Assembly (NCBI RefSeq): GCF_014876775.1 | Contig: NZ_CP062310.1 | Location: 806,001 to 870,000 of the forward strand | DNA: 64,000 bases | Origin: Infirmifilum lucidum | GTDB taxonomy: Archaea > Thermoproteota > Thermoprotei > Thermofilales > Thermofilaceae | Direction: 5' to 3' | Shown: positions 10,102-20,270 of the stretch, one piece after another | Layout of the letters: every line of letters starts with the position of its first letter | Numbering within the stretch: position 1 is the stretch's first letter | The notes under the pieces: generated by a model | What the model was told of the DNA's origin: nothing | The model's database searches: none | Seen by the model: the letters and a program-made list of their open reading frames with translations, nothing else | Position numbers and translations under genes: made by a program

Positions 10102-11325
10102 TCACGTCACCTCTTCGAAATTTAACCCGAGGTCTTTTAACTTTATTAAAAGGAGGTTTACAGATTCGCGGGAGGGAACCTCTAGGCCCAGGGTTACCTG
10201 AGCCATACCTGGCGCAACGAGCGGGTTGACACGCTCATGGTCAATGGATATGATATTTAAACCGAGTTCTGCAATTACATCAACAACCCTCTTCAGCTGT
10301 CCTGGCCTGTCTGGTAGCAAGCCCTTAATCTTGACCTGCCTACCTTCAATAAATAACACCTGGTTTATTATCCTGGAGAGCATTGACGGGTCAACGTTCC
10401 CGCCTGAAACTACGGCGGCAACGCGCTTACCCTTCGCCTCTACTGCGCCAGAGAGCAGGGCAGCGACGGATAGAGCCCCAGCCGGCTCTGCGACGGTCTT
10501 CGCTCTCTCCAACAGGATAAACACTGCCCTGGCGATGTCTTTGTCATCGACTAAAACCATGTCGTCCACAGTCTCCTCCATAATCTTGAGTGTGGTTTCC
10601 CCGGGTCTCTTTACGATGACTCCGTCGGCTATACTCCACACGCTGGGCGTTTCTACGACTCTCCCCTGTTTATAGGAGAAAAACATTGCCGGTGCCCCTG
10701 AAGGCTGTACGCCAATAACCTTAATCCTCTCGTTGAGTTTTTTTAGCGCCACAGCTATACCCGATATAAGCCCTCCTCCACCAACTGGAACTATGACGAT
10801 GTCTAGGTTCGGAGCATCTTCAAAGATCTCGACGCCTATCGTCCCCTGTCCGGCTATAATGTCTATGTCGTCGAAGGGGTGTATGAATGGCACTTTTTTA
10901 GACTCTGCGAATTCCATGGCCTTCATGTAGGCGTCATCGTAGGTATCTCCGTGAAGGATGACTTGTGCGCCATAGCTACGCGTGGCGTTAACCTTATAGA
11001 AGGGTGTGTGGCGGGGCATGAATATTGTTGCCTCAACGCTGAGGAGCAATGCGGAGTACGCGACGCCTTGAGCGTGGTTTCCGGAGCTAGCAGCTACTAC
11101 GTGTGAGACATTCTCGAGTTTCTTCAGCTTGCTTATCTTGTAATATGCCCCCCTAACCTTGAAGGCTCCGGTCTTCTGTAAGTTTTCGAGCTTGAGGTAG
11201 ACTTCTGCCTTTGTAAGGTCGCTCAGTGTTCTGCTATGAAGGAGGGGCGTCCGGTGAATTACTGTACTGAGCATTTCGCGCGCCTCTTTTATCCTCAGAC
11301 TAATTTCGTCTACTAGCGACTTCAT
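10102..11325 (-). CDS. ilvA: Threonine dehydratase (threonine ammonia-lyase) with ACT domain
   Basis: PLP enzyme converting threonine to 2-oxobutyrate and ammonia (also serine to pyruvate), feeding isoleucine synthesis or catabolism. The PLP lysine lies in KTGAFKVRGA near residue 57; SSGNHAQGVA binds the substrate carboxylate and VPVGGGGL cradles the PLP phosphate. A C-terminal ACT-type domain (KGLLPDRPGQLKRVVDVI onward, about residues 330-407) suggests allosteric control. The single ACT domain and 407 residues resemble TdcB-plus-ACT forms common in archaea. It is co-transcribed with ridA downstream. Confidence 0.94.
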   Translation of the reverse strand: MKSLVDEISLRIKEAREMLSTVIHRTPLLHSRTLSDLTKAEVYLKLENLQKTGAFKVRGAYYKISKLKKLENVSHVVAASSGNHAQGVAYSALLLSVEATIFMPRHTPFYKVNATRSYGAQVILHGDTYDDAYMKAMEFAESKKVPFIHPFDDIDIIAGQGTIGVEIFEDAPNLDIVIVPVGGGGLISGIAVALKKLNERIKVIGVQPSGAPAMFFSYKQGRVVETPSVWSIADGVIVKRPGETTLKIMEETVDDMVLVDDKDIARAVFILLERAKTVAEPAGALSVAALLSGAVEAKGKRVAAVVSGGNVDPSMLSRIINQVLFIEGRQVKIKGLLPDRPGQLKRVVDVIAELGLNIISIDHERVNPLVAPGMAQVTLGLEVPSRESVNLLLIKLKDLGLNFEEVT

Positions 11326-11370
11326 CAGGTATTCTCTTGCTACATTAGATTTAAAAACTTTGCAAAAATA

Positions 11371-12276
11371 TCAAATTTCTCTTATATTTTCTAAGACCTT
11401 TTCTGCCCTCTGGGCGAGCTCCCACCTATTCCTGAGGCCATCGATACCAGGCTTTTCAATCAAGTACGACACTGCTGCGGTTGCATAACTTGCCGCCTCC
11501 TTTATGTCTCCCGAGCGCTGGTACTCGATGGCGAAGACAGTAGTAAACACGTCTCCAGCGCCAGTCCTGTCTACGACCCGGTCAGCCTCGGCAGGAGGCA
11601 CGAAGTAAAGCTTCTCGCTCGTAGCTACGTAGCCACCCTCAGCACCCAGTGTAACCAGTGCAATAGCAGCACCAGTTTCAACGATCTTCTTCGCGAGCCT
11701 CTCCGGAGGGGCTTCTCCGAAGAGTGCCTTAGCTTCGCTGATCTCCGCATGGACAATGTTTGAGAGGGATATTATTAAGGGAGCTTCCCTAGAGGGGGTA
11801 AGGTATACCTTCCTATCTGGGCCAGCACGCCTAACATACCCCTGGAGGTCACTTACGACAAGCGCAGCACGGTCGGATATCTCCTGAACCACGCTTGGGG
11901 CTACTTCCCCGATAAGCGCACCAATTATCGCTACAGACCCCCTTATTTTCTCGAGGGGGACATCACTGGTAAGAATGTCTTCGCACCTCGACAGTAAGTA
12001 CAGCGCTCTCTCCGAGTCCTCGTAGACGAGTTTGAACTTCGTCGTGGGGAGATCCTTAGACACCGAGACATAAGTCGTATCGACGCCGCTCCTCGAGAGA
12101 AAGAGCAGGTACTCATCCGGGAAATCCATCCCTATCTTCGACACAATGTGGGGTCTGGCTCTATGCCTGAGCGCTGCCATAGCACCGTAGGTTACTGTGC
12201 CGCCAAGATTTCTCCTGATGCCCCCACGCACCACCAGTATGTCTACAACTAAGTGCCCGATCAAGAATACCTCCAT
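11371..12276 (-). CDS. PfkB-family carbohydrate or nucleoside kinase
   Basis: Ribokinase-like sugar or nucleoside kinase; substrate not determinable by eye. The N-terminus has FLIGHLVVDI followed by the LGGTVTYGA glycine pair, and the C-terminal PfkB signature DRTGAGDVFTTVF contains the catalytic aspartate and anion hole. I chose the ATG at 12,276; an upstream TTG at 12,297 would add seven residues. The gene diverges from geranylgeranyl diphosphate synthase with about 100 bases between them. PfkB members in archaea include ADP-dependent glucokinases, ribokinases and nucleoside kinases; nothing here distinguishes them. Confidence 0.88.
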   Translation of the reverse strand: MEVFLIGHLVVDILVVRGGIRRNLGGTVTYGAMAALRHRARPHIVSKIGMDFPDEYLLFLSRSGVDTTYVSVSKDLPTTKFKLVYEDSERALYLLSRCEDILTSDVPLEKIRGSVAIIGALIGEVAPSVVQEISDRAALVVSDLQGYVRRAGPDRKVYLTPSREAPLIISLSNIVHAEISEAKALFGEAPPERLAKKIVETGAAIALVTLGAEGGYVATSEKLYFVPPAEADRVVDRTGAGDVFTTVFAIEYQRSGDIKEAASYATAAVSYLIEKPGIDGLRNRWELAQRAEKVLENIREI

Positions 12277-12372
12277 AGATGGCTCGTTGAAATACAACAG
12301 CGCCTATTACTAATCATTTTCGCCAATCTAAAAGAATAAATTATAATTGGTTACTCTCGTTCTGAAAAAGAG

Positions 12373-13386
12373 ATGAGCAACCCCGTAGACCTACTTGTTG
12401 AGTATGGTAAGAGAGTTGACCCAGTAATGGAGAAGTATCTCTTGAGAAACACTCATCCCGACTTTGCAGATGCTGTACTATATCCTATTAGAATGGGCGG
12501 TAAGAGGGTTAGACCCGCTCTCACGATACTGTCAGCCCTCGCAGTTGGGGGTAAGGCCGAGGACGCCTACCCTGCAGCCGCGGCCGTCGAGCTAGCGCAC
12601 AACTACTCATTGATTTTGGACGACATAATTGACCACAGCGAGTTACGCAGGGGCCTTCCCACTGTGTGGAAGAAGTACGGCCTCAGCACAGCCATCCTGG
12701 TTGCTGTTCACTACAGAGAGAGCATTTCTGAGGCCCTCAACGATACTAGGAACCCAAGAGTGTTCCACGAAGAAATGGCGCGTACTATTAAGTTGCTTAC
12801 GGATGGGGAGCGATTAGACATATTATTTGAGCAGTCTGGGAGAGAAGACGAGCCCTATGTAGTGGATAGACGTTACAGAAGAGTCACCCTCAGCGAGTAC
12901 CTTGAAATGGTAGAGAAGAAGACTGGAGTTCTCATCGAGACAGCTTGCGTGTTTGGAGGCCTATCCGTAGAGGGGGTTGAGGTCAAAACCCTGGACGCGC
13001 TGAGAGAGTATGGGAGGAACGTCGGTGTAGCCTTCCAGGTGAGCGACGACATAATAGATATCTTTGGGAGAGAGGAGAAGACGGGTAAGAAAGTTGGCGG
13101 CGATATAAAAGAGCACAAGCTGGGCAATATTGTTATTCTGTTGGCTCTTGAGGAACTTGGAGATGAGAGCATATTAAGGAGAATACTCACAAAGAGCGAC
13201 GTATTATGGGAGGAAGTATCCCTAGCCATAAACGAAATCAAGAAGACAGGTGCGTACAACAAAGCTGAAGAAGTAAGGAGAAAGTATACCAGGAACGCCT
13301 TGGCTGCTCTTGAAAGGCTTCCAGACACCCCGTATAGGCGTATGCTCGAGGACTTAGCCATCTTCATTGAAAAACGTGAATTCTAG
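12373..13386 (+). CDS. Geranylgeranyl diphosphate synthase (trans-polyprenyl diphosphate synthase)
   Basis: Condenses IPP with allylic diphosphates to make the C20 (possibly C25) chain of archaeal ether lipids. The first Asp-rich motif DDIID is at residues 83-87 and the second DDIID at 225-229. GGKRVRPAL supplies the IPP-binding lysine and arginines. Tyr78, five residues before the first motif, is the bulky chain-length position of archaeal type I GGPP synthases. The isopentenyl phosphate kinase gene follows after 12 bases, joining two consecutive steps of isoprenoid synthesis. The product length is inferred. Confidence 0.92.
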   Translation: MSNPVDLLVEYGKRVDPVMEKYLLRNTHPDFADAVLYPIRMGGKRVRPALTILSALAVGGKAEDAYPAAAAVELAHNYSLILDDIIDHSELRRGLPTVWKKYGLSTAILVAVHYRESISEALNDTRNPRVFHEEMARTIKLLTDGERLDILFEQSGREDEPYVVDRRYRRVTLSEYLEMVEKKTGVLIETACVFGGLSVEGVEVKTLDALREYGRNVGVAFQVSDDIIDIFGREEKTGKKVGGDIKEHKLGNIVILLALEELGDESILRRILTKSDVLWEEVSLAINEIKKTGAYNKAEEVRRKYTRNALAALERLPDTPYRRMLEDLAIFIEKREF

Positions 13387-13398
13387 CAAGGTGGAGTT

Positions 13399-14172
13399 TT
13401 GTTGCTGGCAGTAATAAAGCTTGGAGGTTCCGTCGTGACTGAGAAGACAAGACCGTACACTCTCCGCGAGGACAACATCAACTTGTTCGCCGACAAGACT
13501 CGACAGCTCTACAATGAGAATATTGAGGTGGTAATCGTCCACGGAGGCGGATCCTTTGGGCACCCCACAGCGGCGAAATACTCCCTGGGTAGTAGCGAGT
13601 TCTCGAGGATAAAAGCCTACGGCTTTGCAGAGACGAGGTACTGGATGAGCTACCTTAACTTGAAGATCATAGAGGAACTATTGAGCAGGGGTGTCCCAGC
13701 AATCTCTGTTCAAACATCAGCTATAGCACAGACAAGGAACCGTCAGCTCCACAGGTTTAACACTGAAGTAGTAAACGCGTTTCTTGAGAGAATGCTTGTG
13801 CCTGTACTCTACGGCGACGCAGTAATAGACGTTACTTATGGCGTGGCAATTCTCTCAGGAGACGACATAGCGGCGTATCTGGCTCAAGAGCTGAGGGCCG
13901 ACGTCTTAGTCTACCTGATAGGATCCGGAGGAGTTTATGACCGCCCGCCTGGTAGACCTGATGCGAGACTCCTACGAGAGATACGTCCTAGCGGAGCCTT
14001 GCCTCAAACAAGCGAAAGCGCACTAGATGTAACGGGAGGGCTTCGACACAAGCTCAGTTGCGCATTTTCAGCCGCTAGAAGTGGCGTGAGGGTTGCTATA
14101 GGTGGCTTAACGTACCTAAGAGAAATGGTGCTAGGCCAAGACGCCCCGTATACCCGTGTATTACCTGAGTAA
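13399..14172 (+). CDS. ipk: Isopentenyl phosphate kinase
   Basis: Phosphorylates isopentenyl phosphate to IPP, the last step of the archaeal mevalonate pathway. This amino-acid-kinase-fold protein has IKLGGSVVTEK at the N-terminus (Lys7), the HGGGSFGHP loop with the catalytically important His55, and LIGSGGVYDRPP plus DVTGGLRHKL for nucleotide binding. The start is TTG at 13,399 or TTG at 13,402, preceded by AAGGTGGA. The length of 257 residues is normal. It lies just downstream of the prenyltransferase that consumes its product. Confidence 0.95.
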   Translation: MLLAVIKLGGSVVTEKTRPYTLREDNINLFADKTRQLYNENIEVVIVHGGGSFGHPTAAKYSLGSSEFSRIKAYGFAETRYWMSYLNLKIIEELLSRGVPAISVQTSAIAQTRNRQLHRFNTEVVNAFLERMLVPVLYGDAVIDVTYGVAILSGDDIAAYLAQELRADVLVYLIGSGGVYDRPPGRPDARLLREIRPSGALPQTSESALDVTGGLRHKLSCAFSAARSGVRVAIGGLTYLREMVLGQDAPYTRVLPE

Positions 14173-14209
14173 CGAGAAAAATTAATACTGGAAAAGCTTC
14201 CTGTCAAAT

Positions 14210-14623
14210 GTGAGAGTCGTAACGAAAATCCTCACATTCTCCACAAGGGAGAAGTTCGAGCTCATAAACATAACAGCCGACGTAGAAAGAACAGTCTCTG
14301 AAAGCGGTATATCTAACGGCATATGCCTGGTTTTCGCCCCTCATGCTACAGGAGCTATAATAGCGAACGAAAATGAAAGGGGATTAATTAAGGACATTCT
14401 CAACCACATATCCAGCCTGTTCCCGCCAGGGAGAGAGTGGCTACACAACAGAATTGACGATAACGCGCACGCTCACGTGGCATCCTCACTGATAGGTACT
14501 AGCCTCACCCTACCGGTCATAAACGGCAAGCTCGTGAGGGGGACGTGGCAAGATGTATTCTTCGTGGAGATGGACGGGCCGAGGACAAACCGCCGAGTGA
14601 TAGTCGAGGTACTGGGAGAGTAG
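14210..14623 (+). CDS. YjbQ family protein (UPF0047)
   Basis: Member of the UPF0047/YjbQ family; members have thiamine-phosphate synthase activity in vitro, but the physiological role is unsettled. The 137 residues contain the full conserved core: FAPHATGAIIANE, HNRIDDNAHAHVASSLIG and WQDVFFVEMDGPR, with the conserved histidines that would coordinate a metal or phosphate. The start is GTG or ATG at 14,210, shortly after an AT-rich promoter-like stretch (AAAAATTAATACTGG). It ends two bases before the convergent acyl-CoA synthetase gene. Confidence 0.93.
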   Translation: MRVVTKILTFSTREKFELINITADVERTVSESGISNGICLVFAPHATGAIIANENERGLIKDILNHISSLFPPGREWLHNRIDDNAHAHVASSLIGTSLTLPVINGKLVRGTWQDVFFVEMDGPRTNRRVIVEVLGE

Positions 14624-14625
14624 GC

Positions 14626-16743
14626 TCATGCCTCTAATCTCCTGAGAGTTACTTTAACGTCGACCGCGAGTGCGCCGCGGCCTTTCTCATAGACAAAGAA
14701 TGGATTGATGTCTATGTCTTCTATCTCAGGGATGTCCAGTGCCAGCTGCGATATTCTGATTAGAGCATCTACGACGCTGTCCACGTCGGAAGGGGGCTCT
14801 CCTCTGTAGCCCTTGAGAACCTGGTATATTTTCGTTTCCTCTAACATCTCGGCTGCGTCCTCTAAAGCAATGGGTGCTACTCTAAAGCTGACGTCTCTCA
14901 GCAGCTCAACGAGAACACCGCCGCTACCCACCATGATTAGCGGGCCGAACACTGGGTCTCGGTGCATACCTATCGCAACTTCTTTGCCTTTTTCAGCCAT
15001 TTTCCTAACGATTATGCCCAGTATTCTTGCATTTGGAACCTTCCTGGAAACATTGTCCATTATTCTGCTATAAGCCTCGATTACTGCCTCGTCTGAGTCT
15101 ATGCCAACTACTATACCTCCCACGTCGCTCTTGTGAAGCACGTCGGGTGACTCGACCTCTAATACTACAGGATAGCCTATTTCTCTGGCTGTTTTCAGGG
15201 CCTCCTCTGGTGATTTCACGAGGATTTTCTGGAGAACAGGTATCTTGTAGAAGGAGACTAGCTTTGCGGCCTCGGCAGGGGTTAGGACTTGCCTTCCCTC
15301 CTTTAATACGCTTAGGACAAGTTCACGTGCCTGTTCCCGGTCTCGCTCGACGGCAACGAAGGTTCTCCTCTCTAAGCGCTCTCGCGTGCGCGCGTACTTG
15401 TAGAGAACCCCGAGTGCTGCGACAGCCTTTTCGGGTGACTCGTAGCAGGGTATGCCGTTCTCGGTTAGCAAGCTACACGCATTGGCAACCTCCTCTCCTC
15501 CTATAAATGAAGCTATAACGGTCTTGCTGGATCCTGTCTCCCTCATTGCTCTCAGTATAGCCTGTGCTATGTCAAGGGGGTTTGTGATCGCTGTGTGACA
15601 GTACAGGACTATAATGGCGTCCACGCGCGGGTCTAGCAAAAGGTCTTTCATCGCGCCCATGTACTGTTCGGCGTCGGCCATACCCGTCAAGTCGATAGGG
15701 TTGAATACACTACCGAAGGGGGGCATGTGCCTCCTGAGCTTATCTGCAAGGTCGCCCGGGACATCCATGAGCCTGATGCCCCACTTCTCGGCAGCGTCTG
15801 TAGCCATAATCCCTGCGCCTCCACCATTAGTCAGTATAACCACATTTCCTCCCTGAGGCAACTGGCTCTTCGAAAGTGCTATAGCCCAGTCAAAGAGGTC
15901 TATGAAGCTATCAGCCAGTATGACCCCACACTGCTTGAAGGCAGCCTCATAGGCGGCAAAACTTCCAGCGAGAGACCCCGTGTGGGACTTTATAGCACCT
16001 ATCGTCCTCGCCCCTCTCCCTGCCTTGAGAATAATTACCGGCTTCTTCCTCGCAACGCGCCTTGCGACCTCCATGAAGCGTGGCCCATTGCTTATACCCT
16101 CTAGGTACGCTGTTATGACGCGCGTGTGGGGATCCTTTTCAAAGAACTCTAGCATGTCGACTTCGTCTACATCTGCCTTGTTACCGAGACTCACAAGGTC
16201 AGAAAGCCCGATACCCTTTAGTTTAGTCCATCCAACCAGTGCTATCCCGAGGGCACCGCTCTGGGTCACGAAAGCCACTTCCCCGGGGTTAGGTAGTCCC
16301 TGACAGAAACTAGCGTTCAGCTTCTGGACAGTGTCGCAGACCCCGACAATGTTTGGGCCTAAGAGCCTCATCCCGTATTTCCTCGCTATTTCTACAAGCT
16401 TGTTCTCCAGCTCGTAGTTACCTATCTCCTTAAAGCCGCTCGTTATAACCGCTACTGCTTTTACTCCCTTCTTACCCGCTTCCTCGAGCACTGATGGGAC
16501 TGCAGGAGCAGGGACAACTATAACAGCCAGATCTACCTCGTACGGAACGTCAAGTATACTTGGGTAGCACTTGAGACCTAAGATCTCGTCTGCATGGGGG
16601 TTGACCGGGTAGATCTTTTCTCTCGGGAAACCAGCTTCTATTAAATTCCGGACAACTTGGTAACCTATCTTCTCGGGACTTCGTGACGCCCCAATAACAG
16701 CCACTGACGTGGGACGTAACAGAAATTCTACCCTACTCGACAA
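14626..16743 (-). CDS. Acyl-CoA synthetase (ADP-forming), fused alpha and beta domains
   Basis: Converts acetyl-CoA or another acyl-CoA plus ADP and phosphate to the acid, CoA and ATP; in peptide- and sugar-fermenting archaea this is the main substrate-level ATP step. Order: N-terminal CoA-binding domain ([15 protein letters not shown]), succinyl-CoA-ligase-like domain with the phosphohistidine in KSHTGSLAG near residue 254, and an ATP-grasp beta part from about residue 470 ([20 protein letters not shown]). The 705 residues make it a single-chain fusion of the two subunits seen in Pyrococcus. Acyl specificity cannot be read here. It could work downstream of the 2-oxoacid:ferredoxin oxidoreductase at 63.5 kb. 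Confidence 0.93.
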   Translation of the reverse strand: MSSRVEFLLRPTSVAVIGASRSPEKIGYQVVRNLIEAGFPREKIYPVNPHADEILGLKCYPSILDVPYEVDLAVIVVPAPAVPSVLEEAGKKGVKAVAVITSGFKEIGNYELENKLVEIARKYGMRLLGPNIVGVCDTVQKLNASFCQGLPNPGEVAFVTQSGALGIALVGWTKLKGIGLSDLVSLGNKADVDEVDMLEFFEKDPHTRVITAYLEGISNGPRFMEVARRVARKKPVIILKAGRGARTIGAIKSHTGSLAGSFAAYEAAFKQCGVILADSFIDLFDWAIALSKSQLPQGGNVVILTNGGGAGIMATDAAEKWGIRLMDVPGDLADKLRRHMPPFGSVFNPIDLTGMADAEQYMGAMKDLLLDPRVDAIIVLYCHTAITNPLDIAQAILRAMRETGSSKTVIASFIGGEEVANACSLLTENGIPCYESPEKAVAALGVLYKYARTRERLERRTFVAVERDREQARELVLSVLKEGRQVLTPAEAAKLVSFYKIPVLQKILVKSPEEALKTAREIGYPVVLEVESPDVLHKSDVGGIVVGIDSDEAVIEAYSRIMDNVSRKVPNARILGIIVRKMAEKGKEVAIGMHRDPVFGPLIMVGSGGVLVELLRDVSFRVAPIALEDAAEMLEETKIYQVLKGYRGEPPSDVDSVVDALIRISQLALDIPEIEDIDINPFFVYEKGRGALAVDVKVTLRRLEA

Positions 16744-16849
16744 GACACAACCACCGATTAAGCAAGGTCAGTACGCTTAAAGGTTTTTAGAATAAGGTTG
16801 AATAATTACTTCAACGATCCGATAAAGATACATCAACATTTAACGAAAA

Positions 16850-17854
16850 CTATCTCTCCCTTACTGTAACCGGCGGCCTCTCCGGGACTAGTCCACCAGG
16901 ACGCACCATTACGACAAGTATTAACAGGAGCCCGAAGATGATGTAGGAGAAGTAGTTGATGTCGAATGGGAGTGAAATCAGCTGTTTCGCGAATGTTATC
17001 GTGCGGTCAAGGGCTATATATATTCCGGCGCCGACAAGCGGCCCAAGAGGATTTCCTTTACCCCCGATTACGACCATAAGTATGACAATGAACGTCTTCA
17101 TGACTGTGAAGTCGTCTGGGTTGACGGAGCCTACGTAGAAGGCGTAGAGTACCCCTGCTATTGCGGCGAGCACGGAGCCCAGCGTCAGCACCTTTGCCCG
17201 TATCTTCACGATGTCCCTGCCCAGACTCTGAGCGGCAACTTCGTTGTCTCTGATAGCACGTAAAACCCTCCCGAAAGGCGAAGTTGTTAGCCTGTAGTAT
17301 GCTACCCATATGCCGGCGAGAAAAGCCACGGAGAGCAAGAATAAGGCGATGCTCCTAAGCTGTACTGGTAAAAACGCCAAAAAGTTTGGGACACCAGCAC
17401 CGAAAGTACCGCCCAGCAGTGGTTCGTAGTTTCTGACAAATACTCTTACAAGCTCGCTGAATGCTATTAGAGTTATCCCGAGGTAGTCTTCTCGAAGCCG
17501 TAAAGCGGGATAAGATGCCAGTAGGCCCAGGAGAGCTGCTAAAGGCATTGCGACAATCAGGGGGACTACAAATACTACCACGCCTAGCATAGGACTTGAA
17601 GCTATCCTCTCTGAGACCATCGTTGCATATATCCAGCTAGTACTCTTGAACTCTCCCTCCCACGCGACTCCAGTAAGCCAGACGCCGAGCCGCGTGGCCA
17701 GAGCACCTACGGAAAAGGCCCCAATTGCATACATTGCAGATTTCGCGAAATTGGGTATGCCTAGCTCTCCATATTCGATTTCAACAGAGATCGCAAGTAT
17801 AGCGTAGATAGAGTAAAGGACACCGAGATCTAAGATAAACATAAGCGGATCCAT
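16850..17854 (-). CDS. livM: Branched-chain amino acid ABC transporter permease (LivM-like)
   Basis: Second inner-membrane permease of a LIV-type importer. It has about nine hydrophobic helices and the coupling-helix signature (FGRVLRAIRDNEVAAQSLG) that contacts the ATPases. I chose ATG at 17,854, preceded by GAGGGTGAGAGG; an upstream in-frame start at 17,902 would overlap livH by 44 bases and has no better signal. Last gene of the five-gene operon (binding protein, ATPase, ATPase, permease, permease). Confidence 0.92.
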   Translation of the reverse strand: MDPLMFILDLGVLYSIYAILAISVEIEYGELGIPNFAKSAMYAIGAFSVGALATRLGVWLTGVAWEGEFKSTSWIYATMVSERIASSPMLGVVVFVVPLIVAMPLAALLGLLASYPALRLREDYLGITLIAFSELVRVFVRNYEPLLGGTFGAGVPNFLAFLPVQLRSIALFLLSVAFLAGIWVAYYRLTTSPFGRVLRAIRDNEVAAQSLGRDIVKIRAKVLTLGSVLAAIAGVLYAFYVGSVNPDDFTVMKTFIVILMVVIGGKGNPLGPLVGAGIYIALDRTITFAKQLISLPFDINYFSYIIFGLLLILVVMVRPGGLVPERPPVTVRER

Positions 17855-17858
17855 CCTC

Positions 17859-18758
17859 TCACCCTCTTCTGCTCCAAAGAGAGGAGACACCCCCCGGAGC
17901 AAGCAACAGGGTTAGAATTATGGCAGTGAAGGAGACTGCCGGGCGGTAGGCGGTGCTTAGCCCAAGACTTGACAGAGCAAAGGTGAACAGGGTCTCTGAG
18001 AAACCGATGAGGTATGCCCCTACAATGCTACCGAGTAGACTCGTTAACCCTCCAAGAGTAGCGGAGGCAAAGATCGAGAGCAAAAGCGCGAAACCAGTAT
18101 CGGGGTTGACAGGTATCCTGAAGGGCAGGAATACTCCTGCGACTGCCGCCAGGCCTGCTGATAAGGCCCAGCTTATCGCGAACACTCTCCTAACGTTTAT
18201 CCCTAGAGTCTCTGCGAGAGAGGGGTTTTCTATCGCTGCTCTCATCGCAATGCCTATCTTCGTCCTGAAGAGAAGTAAGTATAGGGCTAGGAGCAGGAGC
18301 ACTGTTGTAGCTGTTGAGAAAACAAGTACGCCGGCTACTGGTACACCAAACACGCTGAGTATCACGTCGCTGAATATAAAACCTCTGGAATAGACTCCCA
18401 ACGTGAGCTGAAGGAAGTCTGCGTAGAGTTGCATAGATGCTCTCAGGATAATGTCGATAGCCATAGAGACTATCATCAGCGTGACAAGGCTAGCTCTACT
18501 CCTCAGTTGGTCAAATACAAGAAGGTATATTAGGGAGCCTACCAGCGCTCCTGTCGCGAATGCAACGGGTATCTGCAAGTATGGTGAAAGCCGTGTAATT
18601 ACGCTGGCAGTGTAGGCGGCGTAGACCCCGATTACGGCAAAATCGCCTTGAGCGAAATTTGAGACTTTCGAAGTGAGAATCGTTAGCGTAAGCCCGATGG
18701 ACAGTAGGGCTAGAAGGTTGCTGTATAGCAGGCCATTAACAATTATTTCTGGGAGCAT
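17859..18758 (-). CDS. livH: Branched-chain amino acid ABC transporter permease (LivH-like)
   Basis: First permease of the LIV-type importer. It has multiple membrane helices, the N-terminal NGLLYSNLLALLSIGLTL typical of LivH, and the conserved coupling segment (IGIAMRAAIENPSLAETLG). ATG at 18,758 with GGTG about nine bases upstream is preferred; a GTG at 18,785 directly after the upstream stop would add nine residues but lacks a ribosome-binding site. Confidence 0.92.
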   Translation of the reverse strand: MLPEIIVNGLLYSNLLALLSIGLTLTILTSKVSNFAQGDFAVIGVYAAYTASVITRLSPYLQIPVAFATGALVGSLIYLLVFDQLRSRASLVTLMIVSMAIDIILRASMQLYADFLQLTLGVYSRGFIFSDVILSVFGVPVAGVLVFSTATTVLLLLALYLLLFRTKIGIAMRAAIENPSLAETLGINVRRVFAISWALSAGLAAVAGVFLPFRIPVNPDTGFALLLSIFASATLGGLTSLLGSIVGAYLIGFSETLFTFALSSLGLSTAYRPAVSFTAIILTLLLAPGGVSSLWSRRG

Positions 18759-18785
18759 AAGATTACACCGCAGAAGCAACCTCAC

Positions 18786-19508
18786 TTAAATGCCTAGATA
18801 TAGTTTTGCCAGCTCTCTGTTCTCAAGCAATTCCTTTGAAGCCCCATAGAACTTGGGTTGCCCAGAGACTAGTAGGAGCGCTCTATCCCCTATCTCGAGG
18901 GCCTTGAGAGCGTTCTGTTCTACGAGTATTATTGTGAGGCCATGTTCGTTCCTGAGTGCCTGTATTTGGTTAAAGACCTGCGCTGCAAGTTTTGGCGAAA
19001 GCGCCGCTGTCGGCTCGTCCATCATGAGTACGAGCGGGTTTCTCAGGAGGTTCATTGCAAGCGCCAACATTTGTCTCTCGCCTCCGCTTAACGTCTTGAC
19101 TTTCCTTCTCAAGAGGTTTCTCAGTGCAGGGAATATCCCCAGGATGTCCGAAAGACGTTCCTCAAATTTGTCGCGTGGCAGGTCGTGAGCTGCCAGAACT
19201 AAGTTTTCGTAAACGGATAGGTTCTCAAAAGTGTTCCCGAGCTGGGGGAGGTACGCGAGGCCTAGGAGAGACTTCTTGTGAGGCGGGAGGCTGGTGACCT
19301 CGTTACCGTTGAACAACACGCGCCCTCTAAATACTTTTGCCAAACCGAAAAGTCCTTTGAGCAGGGTACTTTTACCGCTACCGTTAGGCCCGACGATAAC
19401 GAAGATTTCGTTTTTATATGCACTGAAGGAAACTCCATTTACAATTTCCATTTTTCCATAGCCAACCGATAGGTCTTCAACATCCAGTAGTCCCATCTCA
19501 GCCACCAA
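18786..19508 (-). CDS. livF: Branched-chain amino acid ABC transporter ATP-binding protein (LivF-like)
   Basis: ATPase subunit of the LIV-type importer. Walker A GPNGSGKST, signature LSGGERQM, Walker B LMMDEPTAAL and the switch histidine region (LVEQN, where the usual His is Gln as in LivF proteins) are present. The length of 240 residues is normal. Its start overlaps the end of livG by 11 bases, implying translational coupling. Confidence 0.95.
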   Translation of the reverse strand: MVAEMGLLDVEDLSVGYGKMEIVNGVSFSAYKNEIFVIVGPNGSGKSTLLKGLFGLAKVFRGRVLFNGNEVTSLPPHKKSLLGLAYLPQLGNTFENLSVYENLVLAAHDLPRDKFEERLSDILGIFPALRNLLRRKVKTLSGGERQMLALAMNLLRNPLVLMMDEPTAALSPKLAAQVFNQIQALRNEHGLTIILVEQNALKALEIGDRALLLVSGQPKFYGASKELLENRELAKLYLGI

Positions 19509-20262
19509 GATAAGCCTCGATTACTGCCGGGTGCTTCACGACGGCGTCGGGCGGGCCTTCAGCTACTACTCGCCCCTGGTGCATTGCGAAAACGTAATCG
19601 ACGAACTTCAGAGCTATATCTAGTCTGTGCTCCACAATTAGAAAGCTCACCCCGAGCTCGCTGCGCAAGCTTGTAAGATAGCCCATTATCTCGTTTGCCA
19701 GAGAAGGATTGACGCCGGCCAGCGGCTCGTCGAGAACTATAACCCGAGGGTCGCTCATGAGTATCCGGGCAAGCTCTAAGAGCTTCATTTGCCCGCCGCT
19801 GAGGTCAGAGGCTGGAGCGTCCCATAAGTGGTCTAGGTTAAGTAGCCTTAAGATTTGGAAAGCTCTGTCTATGTACTCCCTCTCTCGCAGTCTCCACGCA
19901 TTACGCAATAAAATCTCTAAAACACGTTCCTCATAGTATTCGTGCATCGGTACTAAGACATTTTCCAGAACGCTAAGACTCGTGAAAAGTTGTGGTGTCT
20001 GGAAAGTTCTAGCAAGGCCAAGCCGGAATCTTGCATGAGGAGGGAGCTTCGTAATGTCCCTTCCGTTTAGAACCACCCGGCCACCATCTGGCCGGAGAAT
20101 CCCACCTATGACGTTTATTAAAGTCGACTTGCCGCTACCGTTTGGGCCTATTACTAGAGTAAGCATCTTAGGGCTGACGTGAACATTCACGCCATCAAGA
20201 GCTACTACGCCGCCAAACCTCTTGGAGACATTTTCTGTATAGAGAATTGGAGAAAGAGACAT
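19498..20262 (-). CDS. livG: Branched-chain amino acid ABC transporter ATP-binding protein (LivG-like)
   Basis: Second ATPase subunit. Walker A GPNGSGKST, signature LSGGQMKLLELAR, Walker B IVLDEPLAGVNP and the switch motif IVEHRLD are all intact. LARTFQTPQLF in the Q-loop region is typical of LivG. The length of 254 residues is normal. It starts eight bases after the binding-protein gene. Confidence 0.95.
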   Translation of the reverse strand: MSLSPILYTENVSKRFGGVVALDGVNVHVSPKMLTLVIGPNGSGKSTLINVIGGILRPDGGRVVLNGRDITKLPPHARFRLGLARTFQTPQLFTSLSVLENVLVPMHEYYEERVLEILLRNAWRLREREYIDRAFQILRLLNLDHLWDAPASDLSGGQMKLLELARILMSDPRVIVLDEPLAGVNPSLANEIMGYLTSLRSELGVSFLIVEHRLDIALKFVDYVFAMHQGRVVAEGPPDAVVKHPAVIEAYLGG

Positions 20263-20270
20263 TTTTTAGA

